This document shows positions 1-8,994 of a stretch of 20,176 nucleotides of DNA, piece by piece; positions within the stretch are counted from its first letter, which is position 1, and each line of letters opens with the position of its first letter. The DNA is taken from positions 5,249 to 25,424 of the forward strand of contig SGPL01000477.1 of NCBI GenBank assembly GCA_004802705.1, written 5' to 3'. A program made the translations under genes and the position numbers. The notes under the pieces were generated by a model. It searched no databases and was not told the DNA's origin. It was given only the letters and a program-made list of their open reading frames with translations. The stretch is from Bondarzewia mesenterica. Lineage: Eukaryota; Basidiomycota; Agaricomycetes; Russulales; Bondarzewiaceae.

Positions 1-62
1 ANCNNTGATGNNNGNGNTGANCGGGNTGGGTNCAGGTATNGCCNNNGNNCATNNGCTGNGCA
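1..62. other. Ambiguous (N-rich) sequence
   Basis: Scattered N calls in the first 65 bases show low-quality sequence, probably the edge of an assembly gap or a poorly resolved repeat. The readable bases already resemble the repeats that follow. Confidence 0.9.
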
Positions 63-475
63 NCNNCCACCTCTGACAGTTCGGTCGAGCATGAGTAGNG
101 CAATATTGGGCCCGTGCCCATTCACTGCCGTCCCCCGCCTCTAATGGTTGGGCTGAGTGGGATGGGTGCAGGTATTGCCCTTGCCCATTTGCCACCATCT
201 CCCACCTCTGATGGTTCAGCCGAGCAAGAATCATGAAAATATGTTTTTTTTGTGCTCGCCATCTCTGACCGTTCGGCCCAGCATGAAGGATGGTAATGTT
301 TTTTTTTTCGGCCCGCTGGCCACCTTTGATGGTTCGGCCGAGCAAGATTAATGATAATTTTTTTTTTTCTGTGCTCGCCATCTCTGATCATTCAGCCCGC
401 TTGCTGCCTCTGATTGTTCGGCCCGGCTTCAAAAATGGCATTGTACCATCTCACTGTTCGGCCTGGCATCAAAAA
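63..475 (+). repeat. Left subterminal repeat array of a KDZ-type element
   Basis: A degenerate motif of the form (C/T)GGTTCGGCC(G/C)AGC recurs near 77, 143, 210, 268, 329, 388, 413 and 454; the first six copies are about 58-67 bp apart. Between copies lie T-rich tracts (8-11 T) followed by 'GTGCTCGCCATCTCTGA'-like text. The array lies just beyond the stop of the transposase fragment at 527. A related motif appears in the opposite orientation beyond the other side of that fragment (2085-2465). Repeats at both ends in opposite orientation are what transposase-binding subterminal repeats look like; that role is inferred. Confidence 0.65.
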
Positions 476-526
476 CATTATTGCCTTTTTCCCTGCAGGC
501 AAATTATTTACTTAATATACTCCTCA

Positions 527-2081
527 CTACACTACTGCATACTCTGTTAGCGACCCATTTCTTTTTTTTACCTTCCCAAATTCCTCCAGTGCTTGGTTCG
601 AGAACCTATCCCACATTTCCTTCTGCCAAGTGGCATATGCATGGTGTCCAGACTTCTCCACCACATCCACTATCTCCATGTGTGATCCCCAAACATCTCT
701 CTTGTTGTGGAAGCATATCACAGTCCAATCCATCTCTACCTCTAACAATTTCGTCTGTTCCTGCCATCGGTCCCTTAATGCCTTAGCCTGCAGCCAGTGC
801 ACTCGGTAAACTACGGTGTGGGTGCATATGGCCATCGGCCAGCCCAATCAAAAAGATGAGCATGATGCAAAGGGGAAAGGTAGGTCACTCACACTCCTCC
901 ATCCACCCATTGTCTCCAGTATCTTGGAGAACATCTATGTTCCAAATCCATGACAGGCCTTTCTTTCTGGTCCCTGGCAGACTCGGCTCCATGATCACCA
1001 TGCTCACATTGAGATGATCTTTCTTCAATTCCTTGTACACACTGAGCACATCCACATCGGCCCCGAGGCACACCATGGCTTGCCGACATGTAATGTATAT
1101 CTTTGAATGTTCACGGATATTGCCTTCCAGAATGGTCACCTCATTCCATGCCCGGGTCTTCTTCTTCTGGCTGTTGGCCTGTCTGACCAAGCTACGAAAG
1201 AGAAATGACTTGTGGCCGATGGTGATCTGCATGTGATGGAGGGCATCATTGGCTTGGCCTTTTCGAAGCTTCAGTTCCTGATTGGCCAGCTCCTCCAGAC
1301 CCAACTCCCTGTATTTCACAATCCAAAGGGTAGAGGGGAGGGCAATGGCCATCTTTTCAGTGGGGATGGCGTCGGGGATGTCATCAGCATACTCTTCCAC
1401 CAATGCCTCTGGAATAGGCTCATCTTCATTCACTTCAGGATCAGGGATGATGTCAGGTGGGATATCTTCCCACTCAGCACTGGGGTCGGCCAATCCAACA
1501 TACTTTTCAGCCTCCCTTTGAAAAGCAGTAATCTGATTCTTAAGCCGACGCTGAGATTCATTGAGCTTGGCTAGCACTTCTGCTGAAGCATTCTGGGATA
1601 GACAGCTGACTCAGGCCGATAAAGACAACCTTGCTTGTATCTGTTAGATGTACTTCCAAGAAAGAATATTCCCACTCACTGTGCCTCCTGTATCTTGATC
1701 CCAGTTGAAAGCCATGCAGTGGATCCCCGTGGAACCTGCCCGCTGGCCCGCCGCTCATTTTCAGCCAGTGTCAACTGATATGCTGCTCGGCCGGGCACTG
1801 GCAAGGCCATCTCAGTTCAGATACAACAATATATTTCAGACAAATTGGCTCACTCCTCTCCTTCTGGACATCATAAATGTCCAGAAGCTCTGAATGATCT
1901 CGCCAGCCCAAAACGGCATTCTCGGCATCACCGGCCCATTCATCTACTAACCGACGATCGATTGAGGTGTCAAGTGCTTGAAAGCCCTCCTGACTGGCCT
2001 CCAAGGCATCCATCACCTTGATGTATTTCTTACATAATGCTGGAACTGAACACAGATTATTAGGCAACAAGATCAAAACAT
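527..2081 (-). pseudogene. KDZ-superfamily transposase, C-terminal fragment
   Basis: I recognise the C-terminal third of a fungal KDZ (Kyakuja-Dileera-Zisupton) transposase. From the minus-strand 5' side: a segment with 'SIDRRLVDEWAGDAENAVL' (about 1880-2040), a disturbed stretch with stops (1578-1770), then a long open part (885-1577) with an acidic proline-rich linker, 'EKMAIALPS', 'LRKGQANDALHHMQ', 'VRQANSQKKKTRAWNEV' and 'ITCRQAMVCLGAD'. The end of this part, 'GWMEE', joins across an 82-bp intron at 811-892 (donor GTGAGT, acceptor CGTAG) to 'FYRVHWLQAKALRDRW' and runs to the stop at 527. The splice restores the family's EFYRV block in frame. The catalytic core and the N-terminal cysteine cluster are absent: upstream the frame runs straight into repeats at 2085. 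It is therefore a deletion derivative and cannot encode an active transposase. The family call is from memory of typical sequences. Confidence 0.85.
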
Positions 2082-2084
2082 GGT

Positions 2085-2465
2085 TGTGGGCCCACCCATC
2101 CTGAGACCGTCGGTGAGGACCCAGCAATGATTGGGGATGTGCTGGGCCCACCCGTCTGAGACCGTCGGCGAGGACCTACCACAATGTGAATATGGGATGA
2201 CCTAGGCCCAGCCGTAGCTAACGGTCAGTGGCAATCCCTCAGGCCCAACAGTCATCATCGGTCGCCACCGACCAAGCATAGTTATTGTTGGGCCCACCCA
2301 TCGCCATCGATCGGTGGTGGTCTTGGGCCCAACCGTTAATAATGTAGGCCATCCACCAGTGGCAAATTAGAACCCATGCTGGGCCCAACCGTTACTGTCT
2401 GTCTGCACCAATCCTGGGCCCAACAGTATAGTACTGTTGGCAGTAGCTGGTTGGGCCTAGGTCCA
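2085..2465 (-). repeat. Right subterminal repeat array of the KDZ-type element
   Basis: About nine degenerate copies of GGCCCA(A/C)CCGT occur on the plus strand near 2090, 2143, 2206, 2241, 2290, 2326, 2380, 2416 and 2453, spaced about 35-60 bp. Several are followed by 'GAGACCGTCGG(C/T)GAGGAC'. Reversed, the core is CGGTTGGGCCC, which matches the CGGTTCGGCCC core of the array at 63-475, so the two arrays are inverted relative to each other around the transposase fragment. Confidence 0.6.
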
Positions 2466-2519
2466 CTAGACAGTCTCTGTCGGCGAGAATGCATGTTCAG
2501 TGGGACCGTCTTAGACGAT

Positions 2520-2618
2520 ATTAAGGGACTGAATAGGCTCCGGCAACAGGCCATGTGGAAGAGGTTCACCGTACAAGCCGAGGGCGAGTTTAGCAAGGTC
2601 AAATATGATAGACATTAA
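2520..2618 (+). pseudogene. Second KDZ transposase C-terminal scrap, opposite strand
   Basis: The plus-strand frame ending at the TAA at 2616-2618 reads 'RQQAMWKRFTVQAEGEFSKV'. This aligns with 'WQKEMWDRFSNQALEEFGKV' at the C-terminus of the minus-strand KDZ fragment (near 560-620). Conserved points are Q, MW, RF, QA, EF and KV at the same spacing. It looks like the last ~30 codons of a related transposase in inverted orientation, from a second element or an inverted rearrangement. The upstream part of the ORF (2376-2510) is repeat DNA, not protein-like. Confidence 0.5.
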
Positions 2619-2646
2619 ACTCATGTTGTAATTACAAAATCTATTA

Positions 2647-3348
2647 CTACCTCCTCGACCGCTCTTTCAACTGGTCAATCTCTAAATTCTTCTCTTTAAT
2701 CACCATCTCTGTCAGTGTTAAGGCTTGCCAAGCAGCATCAAGGGCATAATCAACTTCGGGGACAATGTCAGGGTAGGACATGATCTGAATGGTCAAACTG
2801 AGTATCAGATTGAAAACACATGGAGGAAATGCACTAAAGCCAGACTCACTGAGCCGACAATGTTTCTGATCACCACCACGCTCTTGGCCACCATGTTTGG
2901 AACAAAGGGGGTTGTTTGCTGTCCCTTCCACCATATCTGCTTCATCAAGACCACTCAAATGGGGTGTAAATGGAATTCTGGTGGTGGGACCTCCACTGGG
3001 ACTAGCAGCTCATCAGTGGTCTCCAAGTACTGCTGAAACATGGATCTGATATTCACCAGTGTGACAACACTGACACTACTGAGCTCGAGTCTGCTGAGAA
3101 TGGTGGCAAAATTGACCTAAGCAAGGGTCAGCAGCAGCAGAGGGAAACTTTTGAAATGGTCACCATATAAGATCCTACATCATGTTGTTGTGCCAGCACT
3201 GCCTATCATCAGCATCGCCATTCATCGGGAATTGCAAGATCATATTATGCATGATGATGCCATAAGCATCCCATAGCGCTGGGGTGTGATCACTAGGGAT
3301 GCTGACATTGTCATTGAGGCCATAGTTGATATCAAGGGTGTTCTCCAT
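2647..3348 (-). pseudogene. Hypothetical coding remnant (unrecognised)
   Basis: Three stretches have protein-like composition on the minus strand. The first starts at an ATG at 3348-3346 ('MENTLDINYGLNDNV...') and stays open about 57 codons to a TAG. A second frame after a splice-like 'CTTGCTTAG|G' near 3115 carries 'FQQYLETTDELLVPVEVPPP' before a TGA. The third (2958-2647) ends 'VIKEKNLEIDQLKERSRR', a short charged helix that could be a coiled coil, then TAG. The order suggests one small gene with introns, now out of frame, but the splice sites I tried do not restore a continuous frame. I do not recognise the product. It sits between KDZ debris and a tandem repeat, so it may belong to a mobile element. 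Confidence 0.4.
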
Positions 3349-3424
3349 GGTGGGGAGTCAGACAAGAGAGAGGCAAAATTAGTGGATAGATAACCAGTCA
3401 GGGATGGTAGCTATCACTAAAATG
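3349..3424. other. Spacer between coding remnant and tandem array
   Basis: I see no feature here beyond possible 5' flanking sequence of the minus-strand remnant that starts at 3348. Confidence 0.4.
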
Positions 3425-3612
3425 ATCAAGGGCCATCGCCGAGGACCTCTCACCATGCCAAGGACATCTCACCATGCCGAGGACATTTCTTTGTTGCCAA
3501 GGAGATCCCATCCATCGCTGAGCACCTCTCATCATGCTGAGGACATCTCTCCATTGCCGAGGAGATCCCTTCCATTGCTGAGAAGATCAGCTGCCTTTGC
3601 TGAGGTTTCCCT
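3425..3612 (+). repeat. Degenerate ~20-bp tandem repeat
   Basis: About nine head-to-tail units of 18-21 bp with consensus close to CCATGCCGAGGACATCTCA. Units vary in whether they carry ATC or ATG before the GCCGAGG core, and GACATCTC alternates with GAGATCCC. The unit shares the 'CGCCGAGGACCT' core with copies of the right KDZ repeat array ('CGGCGAGGACCTACCA' near 2170), so it may be an expansion of a related subterminal repeat. Confidence 0.75.
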
Positions 3613-3774
3613 ATACTATCGGTGAAGAAGTTCTTGACAATCACTGTTGATTTTCTCGACTGAACTCTCGCTCACCTTCACCCTTGTGCCCACCATGTCC
3701 TATGGTCAATGCCTCCTGTATTTTATCTCCTTACATCTCACCTCCATCACACTATCCATTCCAAATGAGACACC

Positions 3775-4179
3775 ATGGATCATCTGCGAGCTTTTTTTAC
3801 ATGGGCATCCAGAGAAAAGTGGTATGTTGGTGCATTTCAGGCCCTAAATTCCCCTTGGCTAATTTGTTTGTAGGATGCTGCCACCATGATCATCGGTTAT
3901 CTCAAGCTTGCCGGCTGTCCCTTTACCATCCCCACAAACATCAGAAAGGCAGCAGTGTGGGTGGCATCCTACCAAAGCAATGATGCTATCAAGCTATTCA
4001 GCGTCGGCACGTTCGCTGACCTGCACAATTTAATCCACCATATTGATATTGATATTGATATCCCTAAATGGTGGCTCAATGGATGTGGCGTGCAGATCCT
4101 TAAGCTATCGGTGACATATTCGGCAGCTATTTGTAACTTGGTGAGTGTACAAGTTTTGAGATATGGTATTTCATCTTGA
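3775..4179 (+). pseudogene. Hypothetical two-exon coding remnant
   Basis: An ATG at 3775 opens 'MDHLRAFFTWASREKW', followed by a donor GTATGT at 3822 and an acceptor TTTGTAG ending at 3873, a 52-bp intron of fungal size. After it comes 'DAATMIIGYLKLAGCPF...', then 'AVWVASYQSNDAIKLFSVG', open to 4179. Splicing these sites leaves the two halves in different phases, so a 1-bp error is needed, perhaps in the run of seven T at 3792-3798. A GATATT microsatellite (about 4042-4063) encodes an Asp-Ile run. I do not recognise the protein. The reverse-strand ORF 3969-4226 is probably a shadow. Confidence 0.4.
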
Positions 4180-5285
4180 TCCCATGTAGCCTCCAACGAC
4201 CAAGATGCCGTCGAGCACGGCCACATCAGGGAAAATACAACTTGTAAATAACATGTAATAACAATTCATAACAGCTAATTCTAAAATCTCTGTTATTAGT
4301 TATCCCCCCTTGATAATTAATGAGTTATTACTTGATAATCCATTGCTAATAAAGCATGGCTTTAATATTAATGTAACATTAAAATTAATTCCAACTTTTT
4401 TTCCTTTTTGTCATCTGCCAGATGTGAACCCAAGGCCCTTTGTGTTCCACTTTTCCAACAGACCTTACTTACTCTTTTAACCACTACACCATTTTATCTT
4501 ATAATCTATATTTCATATATCTTTCTTTATAGAGCTTAAACTGACTTGTACATTTTTTACATCTGCTTGCTATCAATAGCTACTGTTATTTCTCATGCAT
4601 TAACCCTATACATATTATACATCATCAGAAAGCTATTAATGAGAAGAGTTCAGATTTGATATTTTTAATTAAAAACTGCTTTGACTTAACCAATAAATGC
4701 AAAAACTTCATCAAATGCTGTGTGTAATAAAAATTGCTTTTACAACAGTTGATCAGTTGTTAAGTTTTTTGTATATTGCTCAATATTATTCTACATTAGC
4801 TTTATTTATTAAGATTTTGCTTACAATCAGCTTTAGTTAATCATGTGTGTTCAATATCAATTATGCAATTGGCTTTAATTAGTGATGCTCATGCTCTATC
4901 TATCATGCTCAGTTATTATCAATTATGCAATTAGCTTCAATCAATCATATAATAAGCTTTATTTAATTATGCTTATGCTTAGTGATAGTTAGTTAAAATT
5001 ACAAAAGTTATGAAATAATTTTAAAACATGCTTAGAGTGAGGTTGTGCATATCATCATTTTAAACTGATGTTGATATTTATATTGCTTATAAATGATATT
5101 TACATAAGTTTTACATTAAAAAATCACATTTTAACTTAAAAGAATGTTTCATCATTCACTGATTATATGGTAAAAAAAATTAGCTTTCAATTACATACTA
5201 ATTAGATCAAATTATAATTTAAAAATTTGAGTAACTAAAAATTACAATAATTACAACAATTACATACAATTATATGTTATTTGCA
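4180..5285. other. AT-rich gene-poor tract
   Basis: This stretch is strikingly AT-rich compared with both flanks and has no ORF of note. It contains imperfect repeats of 'CAATTATGCAATTAGCTT' (near 4858, 4920) and 'TTATGCTTATGCTTAGT' (near 4968). Apart from the SINE-like sequence at 4395-4500 I see no gene. It abuts the truncated end of the gypsy polyprotein at ~5285, which marks the breakpoint there. Confidence 0.7.
4395..4500 (-). mobile_element. tRNA-derived SINE-like element
   Basis: On the minus strand there is a near-ideal RNA polymerase III A box, TGGTGTAGTGG (4491-4481), and 50 bp downstream a B box, GGTTCACATCT (4430-4420), followed by an A-rich tail (GACAAAAAGGAAAAAAAG). The bases flanking the boxes do not pair as an acceptor stem, so it is not a functional tRNA gene. 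An internal pol III promoter plus A-rich 3' end suggests a tRNA-derived SINE or a retroposed tRNA. A stretch at 13172-13222 resembles its 3' half. Confidence 0.5.
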
Positions 5286-5289
5286 TGTT

Positions 5290-7107
5290 AGAGTTTTTTT
5301 GATGCACCAGGGTAGACGTTGTCAATGATGTCATGACATTCTGAAGTGTAGTGACCAAAGGGATGAAATGGTAGGGGGGTAGGACTGAGATAAGGCATGT
5401 CTGCCAGTGGATCGCTGGAGATATCATGAATAATGCGAAACTTATCAGAAAGTTTGGCCAAGATCGAGTGTACTTTTTGAGCGACAGGCTTGTACTTGCA
5501 CTTTGCAGTGAAGATGGAGACCAGATCATTACGAAGAGTCGATAAGAGGGATTGAATGGGAACTTGAGAGGTGAGATTTAGAGTGAATGCAGACAGGAGA
5601 AAAGAGTCGAAAGCAAAAGGCTCAGATCGGGAAAATATTGCAGGGTTGCAAGCAGAATAATAAGAGAGTCAGATATTAAAAAGTGGAGAGGTGGAAGAGT
5701 CGAGAGGGCAAAAAGGCTTCAAATCGCAGATGCGATCGAGTGTCCATAGCTATAATAAGCACGAGTTCTCCTTGATCATCGATCAAATTGTTGATCTGTG
5801 AAAAACCTTCCTGTTGCTTTCAACGAAGTGCAGTGGTCCTCTTGCTAGGGTCAGCATGGTCGCATTGTGTCCAGTATTTGGATCATAAATAATGATGGTC
5901 TGATTCTTGTTGGCAAAGTTCTTGATGATGCTTTCCATGAGGACATCGAAGGGGTGACCCAAGAGGATATCATAAGCCAGTTCATGAATAACATAGACTT
6001 GAAGATAGAGCACGATATTGCCAATGAGGAATGGGATGTTGTGTGCAAGACTGAGGGACTTGTCGATTTCTCCATTTGCTGATTGCATGTTGAGCATGAT
6101 ATCGAGATCATATATGAGGGCCAGTTTATTGTAGACTTCTTCAGACATCGCGATAATCTGCGACCTAGGATCAATAATAGATTTGACTCATTGTTGATGA
6201 TCGATGAGGGGTAGGATAAAGCGAAGTGCGGACAATTCCTTCATGATAATGAGGGGTTCAGGTTCTTCATCAAGTGCGAGTAAATTGAAGTAGGCTTTGT
6301 ATGGGTCCAGAATAATGAGCGATCCTTCAGGAGGTATGAGTAGCTGATAGAGGATTTGCGCAAATGAGGCTGTCATGATTTTGAGTGAAGTATGTTCAAT
6401 GTCACAGGGTGAGTCGAGATCATCAAGGGCAAAGGGGAGGGCATCACCTTGCATCAAGATCTTAGCTTATCTGCCATCACACTGAGGTATGCATCGGCCA
6501 GCAGTTGCTTTATGAATCTAAGCACAAACTTCTAGAGAGAGCGATAGAAGCTTGCACTGGGTGACCGTGATGAGAGATAACATAGCCCTGTCGTAAACGT
6601 CCTTTGTGACTGCCTCGTTATAGATTGGTGCCATCGTGTGATATGCAAGTTCTTGCTTCTTGATCGCAGGTAGTTGTGGAACCTTATTGGTGACTTTATC
6701 GATAGGTGAGACATAGGTCGCATTATGGGCTGCAGTGTATGGATGAATAGGAGGATCAACGTGCCATGTGGGTTCAGTAGGGGCTAGTTTTAGATGCAGA
6801 GGATCCTGAACATATGGAACTGAATGCGAAACCTTCGGAGCAGTAGGGCGCAACACTTCAGGAGTCATGTTACTGGCTTCATCATCGCTGGTGGCTTCGT
6901 GGCTTCGTATGATGGCAGTTTGTGGCTGTCTGTAATTTTAAAGTTGAAAGAGTTCTTGTTTAAGGCTGGTGATGTGATCATCAGTTGTCAGATGATAGGC
7001 TGAGAGATGGGCTATCATGGTGATCACAGGGGCCAGAGGATCAGCAAGATCAGGTGTAGAACAATCATAGTAGATGTTGGGTAATACATTGAGAAGAAAC
7101 TGTCCTC
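5290..7107 (-). pseudogene. Ty3/gypsy polyprotein: late Gag, protease, pre-RT region
   Basis: One minus-strand frame (7107 to 5290) carries the order typical of Agaricomycete Ty3/gypsy polyproteins. It shows 'YHLTTDDHITSLKQELFQL' (about 6940-7010); a linker with 'AYHTMAPIYNEAV' and 'ITVTQCKLLSLSLEV' (6518-6868); the aspartic protease (5783-6190) with 'QSANGEIDKSLSLAHN', 'IHELAYDILLGHPFDVL' and 'IIYDPNTG'; then the pre-RT segment (5290-5530) with 'FTAKCKYKPVAQKV', 'LSDKFRIIHDIS' and 'DPLADMPYLSP'. Stops in the same frame lie at 6938, 6518, 6467, 6188, 5783 and nearby. The usual D-S/T-G active site is DPR (codons at 6164-6172), so the protease would be dead. Reverse transcriptase, RNase H and integrase are missing: the frame ends at ~5290 against AT-rich DNA. 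Confidence 0.9.
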
Positions 7108-7560
7108 GCACTGTCACGCTGTAAATTTGTTCTAGGGAAATTAAAAAGATGCGAGAGGCATAGGGAGAGCACACTCGAATCGCACTAACTGACTTTAATG
7201 GGTAAAACAAACTCAAGCATCTAGGCTGTCTCAGAATTGACATTGTTCGGAGAACAGTCTGGGTGTTCTTGGGGGTTAGTCTGCTTTTTATTGCCCAACT
7301 ACACTCAAGGAGATAGTATGCACTAGATCTCGAAGGTAAGCTGAAGAGTTGTAGTCAAGGGATAAACGGAGTGGTGAACTGGACTGAAGAAGTTAAAGAA
7401 ATTCACTGGGGATGAATACGGATGAATGTGGGAGATTCTAAGCTTGGCAAAAGCTTCAGCAGAATCAGATCAACTAGACGAGAAGAAAACAAAAGGATGT
7501 AGACATGATCGTAAACTGAATCGAGAGTGTAAGACATAGACATAGACAGTGAATTCAGCA

Positions 7561-7712
7561 TAGACTCGTGATGTAGACTGGACTGGACTGGACTTCAATA
7601 ACATAGACTTCAGATAGACTAACTCAGTGTAGACTCGTGATGTATACTTGAATTCAGCATAGACTTCGTGACTTCAGATATCGATTTGGTGTAGACTCGT
7701 GATGTAGACTCG
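7561..7712 (+). repeat. Minisatellite-like repeats within the LTR-like block
   Basis: TAGACTCGTGATGTA occurs at 7561, 7630 (exact to this point) and 7692, spaced 69 and 62 bp, with further 'CATAGACTT' and 'GACTGGACTGGACT' units between them. They lie in the part of the block expected to be transcribed leader or U5. Confidence 0.75.
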
Positions 7713-8090
7713 GTTTCAGCGTACAGATAAATGCTGATGATGATGAAGATAAGCAAGCTAAAATTCAATCCCAGAAGGTGAGATCAACCAGAATTCAACT
7801 GATTCTATGAAAACCTGAGAAGCCGTGTGCTTTCAGATACTTCACAGAAGTAGACGCTGATTCCATAGACCAGTTATCTCCAGATTAGGATAGAGCTTCC
7901 TGAAGCATAGAGATGGATTTACTAGCCTGAGAGCAACTTAAATAAGAGGGCAAAGCCACCTTAGAAAAGTCAGTCAATAAGCGTTCAAAGGGGTAAGGTG
8001 CTCGTGAACCAGAACAACCTTGAGGTGAGTCGATTGGGGAGAAAAATGAACTGGAATAATAGACTGGATTGTTTGGGGGATTTCTCCTCT

Positions 8091-8171
8091 CTTTTTATAT
8101 GTACAAAAGAGGCTGTGCTAAAAAAACACAACACAAATGTATCCACAGTAAACTCCTTGGGTTGAACCAAT
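8091..8171 (-). promoter_or_regulatory. Candidate LTR promoter (CAAT and TATA boxes)
   Basis: The minus strand reads ATTGGTTCAAC (about 8171-8160) and, 60-70 bp downstream, CATATAAAAAGAGAGG with the TATA core at 8099-8091. Position and orientation fit a pol II promoter in a U3 region reading towards 7112. Confidence 0.5.
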
Positions 8172-8513
8172 GAGATTCTAGCTTTCTACATTAATAAGCA
8201 GTAAAGTGGGTCAGAATTGCAAATACAAAGATGTGGGTCCAGCAGTATCCACTTGAACTGCATGGAGTGACCCACATGAATTACAAATCAAAGGGATTGA
8301 TTTGCAATTAGAAAGAGGCCAGATTGGTCTTAGACTTTTAGCCTGATCACCCTTTGAAAGGAATTTCAAATTAGATGTGTAATTCACCAGATCTGCACAG
8401 CCAAGCCATGCGGCTTTGTATGGTTGTGCAATTCATGGTCTTTAACACACCTATGGTCCACAGTTCAATTGGTCCTGACCTTGTCAGACCTCAATCTGGA
8501 TTCCTGTGTGACA

Positions 8514-8994
8514 ACCCAAATATCTATTTTACCGATCTCTGCCAAATAGCATGCAGTAAAAGAAAGAAATCAAAAGAAAATTACTGAGTGGGGGTTTTCT
8601 ATCCAACAAAGTCAGTAGCCTGGAGTGAATGAAGGTGAAGGGCAAGTGTGAGCTCAAGACAAAGTCTTGAGTTAGGAAAGAATGGAGGAATTAAAAATAG
8701 TATATCCAATGCGTAAGAAAATAAAAGAAACTCATGCGCGTGTATATGACGAGTAGGAGACGTGCGCGGACAAGAGAAAGTCGAGATTCCATCAATATCT
8801 TCTTGTAAGAGGGCTGGGGATGGTGTGCTAAAAGCAAAGGTAAAGAGTGAGGAAGATGAGCATGCCCATGAAACAAATGAGCGAGCGAAGAAATAAACAA
8901 AAATTGCCAATACCGAGTCCAAGTAGAAAAAAAGATGAAAAAGAGTGTGGGGGATGTACAGGTAAATGTCCAAACAAGATCTCTTGGCTGATCA
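8514..8994. other. Internal region of the insertion, no supported gene
   Basis: A minus-strand frame (8973-8599) is open, but its hydrophobic, Leu/Phe/Ser-rich composition with few charges looks like translated pyrimidine-rich DNA. It follows in frame from the coding-like stretch at 8995-9852 after a TGA (8992-8994), so it could be its 3' untranslated part. Confidence 0.35.

Larger units (their letters stand above)
7112..8513 (-). mobile_element. LTR-like block (1.4 kb)
   Basis: Read on the minus strand the block starts TGTCACACAGG (8513) and ends GCGTGACA (7112), giving 6-bp perfect inverted ends with TG...CA. It carries a promoter-like CAAT/TATA pair about 350-420 bp from the start, then a long T- and C-rich part with minisatellite units, as expected of U3-R-U5. 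A polypurine tract just outside 8513 is not evident, and the bases flanking the block itself (CGCAC / ACCCA) are not a target duplication. It is therefore not a simple solo LTR and is better read as the 3' LTR of the 4.6-kb insertion. Confidence 0.55.

Noticed and set aside
122..550. Small ORFs in the first 550 bases
   Set aside because: They translate the KDZ subterminal repeats on both strands and have repeat-derived composition.
885..1577. Plus-strand ORFs at 1033-1236, 1212-1574 and 1282-1521
   Set aside because: They are antisense shadows of the KDZ transposase frame, whose residues match the family.
4405..4498. tRNA gene on the minus strand
   Set aside because: A and B boxes are good, but the seven bases before the A box do not pair with bases after the T-arm, and the spacing is too long for a standard tRNA.
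8514..8518. Target duplication of a solo LTR at 7112-8513
   Set aside because: Flanks ACCCA and CGCAC do not match; the pair GCAC/GCGC at 7108 and 11739 is better and keeps gag in phase.
8599..8973. 124-codon minus-strand membrane-like protein
   Set aside because: Hydrophobicity comes from pyrimidine-rich DNA; charged residues are few and no clear start or family resemblance is seen.
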